NCBI RefSeq assembly: GCF_009296315.1
Contig: NZ_WHLY01000002.1
Coordinates: 1,054,001 to 1,118,000 of the forward strand
DNA from: Salmonirosea aquatica
GTDB taxonomy: Bacteria > Bacteroidota > Bacteroidia > Cytophagales > Spirosomataceae
Direction of reading: 5' to 3'
DNA: 64,000 nt
Position 1 is the first letter of the stretch, and every line of letters starts with the position of its first letter. The position numbers and the translations under genes are program-made. This document shows positions 60,356-64,000 of the stretch, one piece after another. Under the pieces are notes generated by a model, which was not told the origin of the DNA, did not search any database, and saw only the letters and a list, made by a program, of their open reading frames with translations.

Positions 60356-61726
60356 CTACTCTTTCAACTCCTTCACTTTCAGACTTCGGTACTCTACATT
60401 GTCGCCGTGGTCTTGCAGAAGTAGATTGCCTTTTTCAGCCAAACCAAAATCAGCATGGTCCTTGTACTTCGAGCGAGCCACCAAAGCGCGATAAATTGGT
60501 CCACCACGCTGATATTCAAGCACCCTCTGACCATTCAGGTAGTGTTCTACTTTTCCATCGGGATGTACCACCAGGCGTCCCAGATTCCACTCGCCAATTT
60601 TCTTAATGGAATTCCCGGGTTTCTCCGCCGGGATTAAATCATACAGGGAAGCCAGGGTACGGTTACCCACTACACCCATTTTGGCGTCAGGATGTTTGGC
60701 ATCGTCCAACACCTGGTATTCCAGGCCCAGGCCCGACTTGCCTTTGGAATCCAGATTTTCGTTCACAAAATACTTCACGCCGCTGTTAGCGCCTTCGGTG
60801 AGCTTAAACTGAAACTCAAATTCAAAGCCTGGCCCGTACTTTTCGCGGGTCACCAGATCGTTGCCTGTTTCGGAGCCATCGGACTTGGCCACACTGATGA
60901 CACCATCCTTAGCACTCCACCGCTTTTGGGGAAACTCCGTGCCGCCATAAGCCCGCCATTGATCGGCCGATTTCCCGTCGTAAAGAAGCTTCCAGCCCTG
61001 TGCTGCCTCATCTGGAGAAAGGTAATTGGGAATCGTGTTCACGATCCGGATGTTGGCTGATGGGCTGAGTTTGATATTGCTGGTCTTTATACGCACATTC
61101 TTCCATTTCACCTGGGTACCGTTCTGCTCGGGTTTGTTGATGGCATGTACCTGCAGACAAATAAAACCCTTGGGTGTCATATCGTCGATCAGATGCGCGA
61201 TGGGAATTCCGTTCAGGAAAGTCTGGATTGTAGTACCGATGGCCTCGATGCGGTATTTATTCCACTGATTGTTTTTAAATGCCGTTTTAGCCAGAGGGTT
61301 CAAGTCGCCGGGGTAGAGCCAGCCCCGCCGCGCCTCGTCGTAAATCCCGGCCGACCAACCGCGGGGACTAGGGTCGATTTCAATTTGGTAGCCATGTACC
61401 CGTCCATTCATGTAGTCGGGAGTCGATTCACTGCGGATCTGAATGCCCGAGTTCAGTTTATCATCGACCATTACTTCCAATTCGAGGATAAAATCACCGT
61501 AGTCTTTTTCGGTCGTCAGGAAAGAATTGGGGGTATTCATCGTGGAGGTACCCACAATGGTACCATCCTTTACTTCGTATTTGGCCTTGCCATTCAGTTG
61601 TTTCCAGCCGGTCAGGTCTTTGCCATTGAATAAATCCTGCCAGCCATCTTTGGATTTTTGGGCGAGGGAAATCTGCGTCAGGCAACTGAGCAGTAAGACA
61701 ATAAAAATTGAACTGTTTTTTTTCAT
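60356..61726 (-). CDS. DUF1080 protein with two 3-keto-glycoside hydrolase-like domains
   Basis: A 456-residue exported protein; signal peptide MKKNSSIFIVLLLSCLTQIS. It carries two DUF1080 (concanavalin-like, 3-keto-disaccharide hydrolase) domains in tandem. The first is at about 27-215 (WQDLFNGKDLTGWKQLNGKA, YGDFILELEVMVDDKLNSGI, QIRSESTP, NQWNKYRIEAIG). The second is at about 235-455 (WKLLYDGKSADQWRAYGGTE, VTREKYGPGFEFEFQFKLTE, NSGVKYFVN, IKKIGEWNLGRLVVHPDGKV). Each copy has the 'L-F-x-G-K-x-x-x-x-W' entry motif. Family members cleave 3-keto-glycosides made by Gfo/Idh oxidoreductases, one of which is the next gene. Confidence 0.92.
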   Translation of the reverse strand: MKKNSSIFIVLLLSCLTQISLAQKSKDGWQDLFNGKDLTGWKQLNGKAKYEVKDGTIVGTSTMNTPNSFLTTEKDYGDFILELEVMVDDKLNSGIQIRSESTPDYMNGRVHGYQIEIDPSPRGWSAGIYDEARRGWLYPGDLNPLAKTAFKNNQWNKYRIEAIGTTIQTFLNGIPIAHLIDDMTPKGFICLQVHAINKPEQNGTQVKWKNVRIKTSNIKLSPSANIRIVNTIPNYLSPDEAAQGWKLLYDGKSADQWRAYGGTEFPQKRWSAKDGVISVAKSDGSETGNDLVTREKYGPGFEFEFQFKLTEGANSGVKYFVNENLDSKGKSGLGLEYQVLDDAKHPDAKMGVVGNRTLASLYDLIPAEKPGNSIKKIGEWNLGRLVVHPDGKVEHYLNGQRVLEYQRGGPIYRALVARSKYKDHADFGLAEKGNLLLQDHGDNVEYRSLKVKELKE

Positions 61727-62150
61727 TCCTTATTTTCTGGTTTTTTGGGTCACAGCGTTTTGAGAGGTCGAGTATAGAGCCTGGCCCCGTTTCCACTTTG
61801 TCAATTTAAGAACGACAGAACAGACTCCATACCCTTACATAAGCATCTACCAAAGTTTTTATACTACCCGCTATAAAGAGAAAAGCCCCCAATACGGGGG
61901 ACTTTTCTACCGAGGAATCAATCGCGCAGCCGCCATTTGACCGGCCAACTGCCCTACCTCACACAGGTAGTATTTTTAATTGAATGAACAAAGTCTGAAC
62001 GGCCACATTTGCAATGTACCTGGATACAATACAGGACGAGAATTGTCGAGACTTTCACCCATCTCTTTTCACTTTTGACTCATAATATTTATTTCAATAC
62101 TTGAATTCATCGCCGGGGTTTTCACTTCCCTTAAAACAACTCTCTGTGAA
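61727..62150. other. Intergenic region between susD and the DUF1080 gene
   Basis: About 420 bp. It holds a terminator at 61880-61907 and AT-rich sequence that should contain the promoter of the DUF1080 unit. No gene is recognised. Confidence 0.5.
61880..61907 (-). terminator. Terminator behind susD
   Basis: GAAAAG-CCCCC and GGGGG-A-CTTTTC with loop AATAC (one bulged base); TCTTTAT follows on the minus strand. Confidence 0.75.
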
Positions 62151-63851
62151 TCAATAGCCCGGATTTTGTGGGAAGACCGACTTGCCATCGGTACCTTTTG
62201 CACTCCGGTCAATCTGGGTTTGTGGAATAGGACGTACAGTATGGGTTTCTTTAATATTGACAGCTGCCTGCGGGTTGTACTTCTTAACCCGATCGATCAG
62301 AAGTCCCCAGCGCTTGAGATCGATCCAGCGCATTTGCTCACCGGCCAGCTCTCGGGCGCGTTCTTCAATGATCAACTCCATGTTCATGTCTTTCTCGGCG
62401 ATCAGCATGTTGTCTTTCTTACCCGGCCAGCCTGCCCGATAGCGTACGGCGTTGATCGCCTTCGTGGCCTCGGCGATATTACCCACTTTCAGTTGAGCCT
62501 CCGCCAGCATCAGATATACATCGGCCAAACGGAATACGAAGTAATCACGGCTCCCTGCTTCATAGGTTAGATCAGGACGCTTGGTATCAAAGAACTTCTG
62601 GAGCGTTGGGAACAATGCCTCGCTATATTGGCTGGGTACCAACACCTGGTACTTCTTGGCAGCGCGCTGTGCCTGCGTCCACTCAACTCCGGGAATATAG
62701 ATAGCCGTGTCACCAGCCGCGAAGGTCACTTTGGTTTTTGAATTATCAAAAGACGCGGCATTATAGGTACCAGGGTTATTACTCAGCCAGGTATCGCGGA
62801 AAGTTTTCTTATAGCGGGAATCATTAGTACGATCCGCAAAAACAGTATTCAACAGATACGATGTAGGACGTAGCCGCTTAAAGGGACGACCATAAAAAAC
62901 ATCCCGTTTCATACCCGGTTGAACGTCGTATTGCATCCCGAAGAATAAATGCAGGTTATTACCTCCATTGACTGACCCCGTATTATTGGTCAGGTTTGAA
63001 AGCGGGTCGGAAGTGTATTGTACGGCAAAAACAACTTCACTATTCATCTGATTATTCTCATCGAAAACGCTGGCAAAGTCATCCAACAGTTTGAATCCAT
63101 AGTTATTAACTACACTGTTGCAAAGTTCGGCCGCTTTAGAGAAATCATCTGCCGCCTTGACCGACGAGTAGCCTTTTGCCAGGTACACCTTAGCCAAAAG
63201 CGTTTCGGCCGCTGGTTTGGTAGCGCGTCCATAATCCGTCGACTGTGCTTTTGGCTCCAAATCTGCTATAGCCTCGTTCAGGTCCTTGATAATAGCGGCG
63301 TACATTTCGGCATCAGTAGCCCGCTTGGTGTCTTTGGTGGGTACCAGGGTCTCCGTAAGGCGCAGATCAACCGGGCCCCACTGCATAAAAAGGATATAAT
63401 AATAGTGAGCCCGCAAAAATTTAGCTTCGGCTACCCGAAGTTTTTTTACCGCATCACTTACGCCCGTAACATCAGGAGCACGGTCAATGACCGCGTTACA
63501 GGTATTGACACCCCGATAGAGTTCGTCCCAGGTATTACCCAGGTAATCAACGGTTGGGTTCAACTGGCCATCGTAGAAATGGAAGCCTTTATAACCTCCG
63601 TCGGCCCCAGTAGCGTAAATATCGGTCCCGTACTCCGACAAAGTCAGGCCCTGTTGCGAGGCGTAATAGTACCGGAGCGTTGAATACGCTGCTTTTACCG
63701 CATCTTGAAAGCCCTGCGTCGTATTAATGTAGTCATTTCCAATATTGGAAATCACCTTCTCGTCCAGAATGTCGTTGCAAGACTGACTCACCATCAGGCA
63801 TGCGGCCAGACTTAGGACCTTTATTGGTTTAATTATATTTTCGTATTTCAT
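62151..63851 (-). CDS. RagB/SusD family outer-membrane nutrient-uptake lipoprotein
   Basis: A 566-residue surface lipoprotein that caps a SusC-type transporter and binds glycan. The signal ends in a lipobox (VSQSC, lipidated Cys at about 25), followed by NDILDEKVISN. SusD marks are GFQDAVKAAYSTLRYYY, WDELYRGVNTCNAVIDRAPD, VAEAKFLRAHYYYILFMQWG, TKPAAETLLAKVYLAKGY (TPR-like helices) and RLADVYLMLAEAQLKVGNIA. The C-terminal part has NAVRYRAGWPG, ELIIEERARELAGEQMRWID-LKRWG and HTVRPIPQTQIDRS. It lies 41 bp downstream of the partial susC. Substrate is not inferable. Confidence 0.95.
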   Translation of the reverse strand: MKYENIIKPIKVLSLAACLMVSQSCNDILDEKVISNIGNDYINTTQGFQDAVKAAYSTLRYYYASQQGLTLSEYGTDIYATGADGGYKGFHFYDGQLNPTVDYLGNTWDELYRGVNTCNAVIDRAPDVTGVSDAVKKLRVAEAKFLRAHYYYILFMQWGPVDLRLTETLVPTKDTKRATDAEMYAAIIKDLNEAIADLEPKAQSTDYGRATKPAAETLLAKVYLAKGYSSVKAADDFSKAAELCNSVVNNYGFKLLDDFASVFDENNQMNSEVVFAVQYTSDPLSNLTNNTGSVNGGNNLHLFFGMQYDVQPGMKRDVFYGRPFKRLRPTSYLLNTVFADRTNDSRYKKTFRDTWLSNNPGTYNAASFDNSKTKVTFAAGDTAIYIPGVEWTQAQRAAKKYQVLVPSQYSEALFPTLQKFFDTKRPDLTYEAGSRDYFVFRLADVYLMLAEAQLKVGNIAEATKAINAVRYRAGWPGKKDNMLIAEKDMNMELIIEERARELAGEQMRWIDLKRWGLLIDRVKKYNPQAAVNIKETHTVRPIPQTQIDRSAKGTDGKSVFPQNPGY

Positions 63852-63892
63852 TTTCTCTTTAAAAATTTAAAGTTTAACAGTCAGGAGGTTGA

Positions 63893-64000
63893 TTAGAAGC
63901 GAACATTCAAACCAAGCGTGTACACGGAGGTAGCTGGGGTTACACCCGAACCACCTGCATTGAGGTCTGTCGTCTCCGGATCTACCCCGTTATACTTGCT
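63893..64000 (-). CDS. SusC-like TonB-dependent transporter (only C-terminal 35 residues in window)
   Basis: The minus strand from base 64000 reads SKYNGVDPETTDLNAGGSGV, TPATSVYTLGLNVRF and stop. This is the standard C-terminus of SusC/RagA porins (sNYsGvDPE..., final strand 'tyTlGlnvrF'). The terminal Phe is the usual barrel end. It is followed by susD, confirming a SusCD pair. Confidence 0.93.
   Translation of the reverse strand, partial: SKYNGVDPETTDLNAGGSGVTPATSVYTLGLNVRF

Noticed and set aside
1-64000. CRISPR array, prophage, insertion sequence or toxin-antitoxin locus
   Set aside because: No regularly spaced repeats, phage structural genes, transposase motifs or paired small toxin/antitoxin frames were found on either strand.

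Overview
The window is a stretch of chromosome from a member of the Bacteroidota, most likely order Cytophagales (Spirosomaceae-like). The genus cannot be fixed by eye. Support comes from a SusC/SusD pair at the right end, promoters of the TTTG-N~20-TAnnTTTG type, weak Shine-Dalgarno signals, many MKK-type signal peptides on small secreted proteins, and typical Bacteroidota families (DUF2851, short-form AMP nucleosidase, DUF3667, DUF1080, PmoA/DUF6807, GH140). No rRNA, CRISPR array, prophage or insertion sequence was seen. There is one tRNA, tRNA-Arg(CCG), at 15329-15399.

Layout. 0-10 kb: cytidylate kinase (cut by the window edge), an acetyltransferase, small secreted proteins, an MBOAT/SGNH acyl-transfer pair, an SDR + fumarylacetoacetate-hydrolase pair that looks like sugar-acid catabolism, adenine deaminase and a lone ECF sigma factor. 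10-17 kb: rarA, then a low-GC SBBP-repeat gene lying between the true rarA 3' end and a second, broken copy of that 3' end, followed by a nucleoside-hydrolase-like secreted protein, the tRNA and a NUDIX protein. 17.5-24.8 kb: a GlgE-type alpha-glucan block (glgE, a membrane dipeptidase, maltokinase, glgB). 25-41 kb: a MarR regulator, a large plug-only TonB-type protein, a cytochrome c/PQQ-type sugar dehydrogenase, mtgA, a tRNA nucleotidyltransferase, GH140, a purple-acid-phosphatase-like enzyme, an imelysin-like/di-heme peroxidase fusion, an SDR relic and AMP nucleosidase. 41-47 kb: an HsdR_N-like protein, a MarR-YceI unit with a readable promoter/operator, maf, a GH13 enzyme, DUF3667 and an SMP-30 protein. 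47-52 kb: mrdA (PBP2), rodA and a conserved unknown protein with kinase-like motifs. 52-57.6 kb: GT9, YggS, a coiled-coil protein, rpsF-rpsR-rplI and hemW. 57.7-64 kb: a minus-strand carbohydrate locus susC-susD-DUF1080-Gfo/Idh-PmoA.

Two window-wide signals stand out. The palindrome GGTACC is strongly over-represented: about 20 copies in the first 10 kb and 18 between 25 and 30 kb, against about 2.4 and 1.2 expected by chance. It occurs in all reading frames and between genes, much like the HIP1 palindrome of cyanobacteria. It is absent from the inserted segment next to rarA. In addition, rodA and the coiled-coil gene at 54186 are each broken by a frameshift at the same context, six G's running into TACC, and one extra G repairs both.
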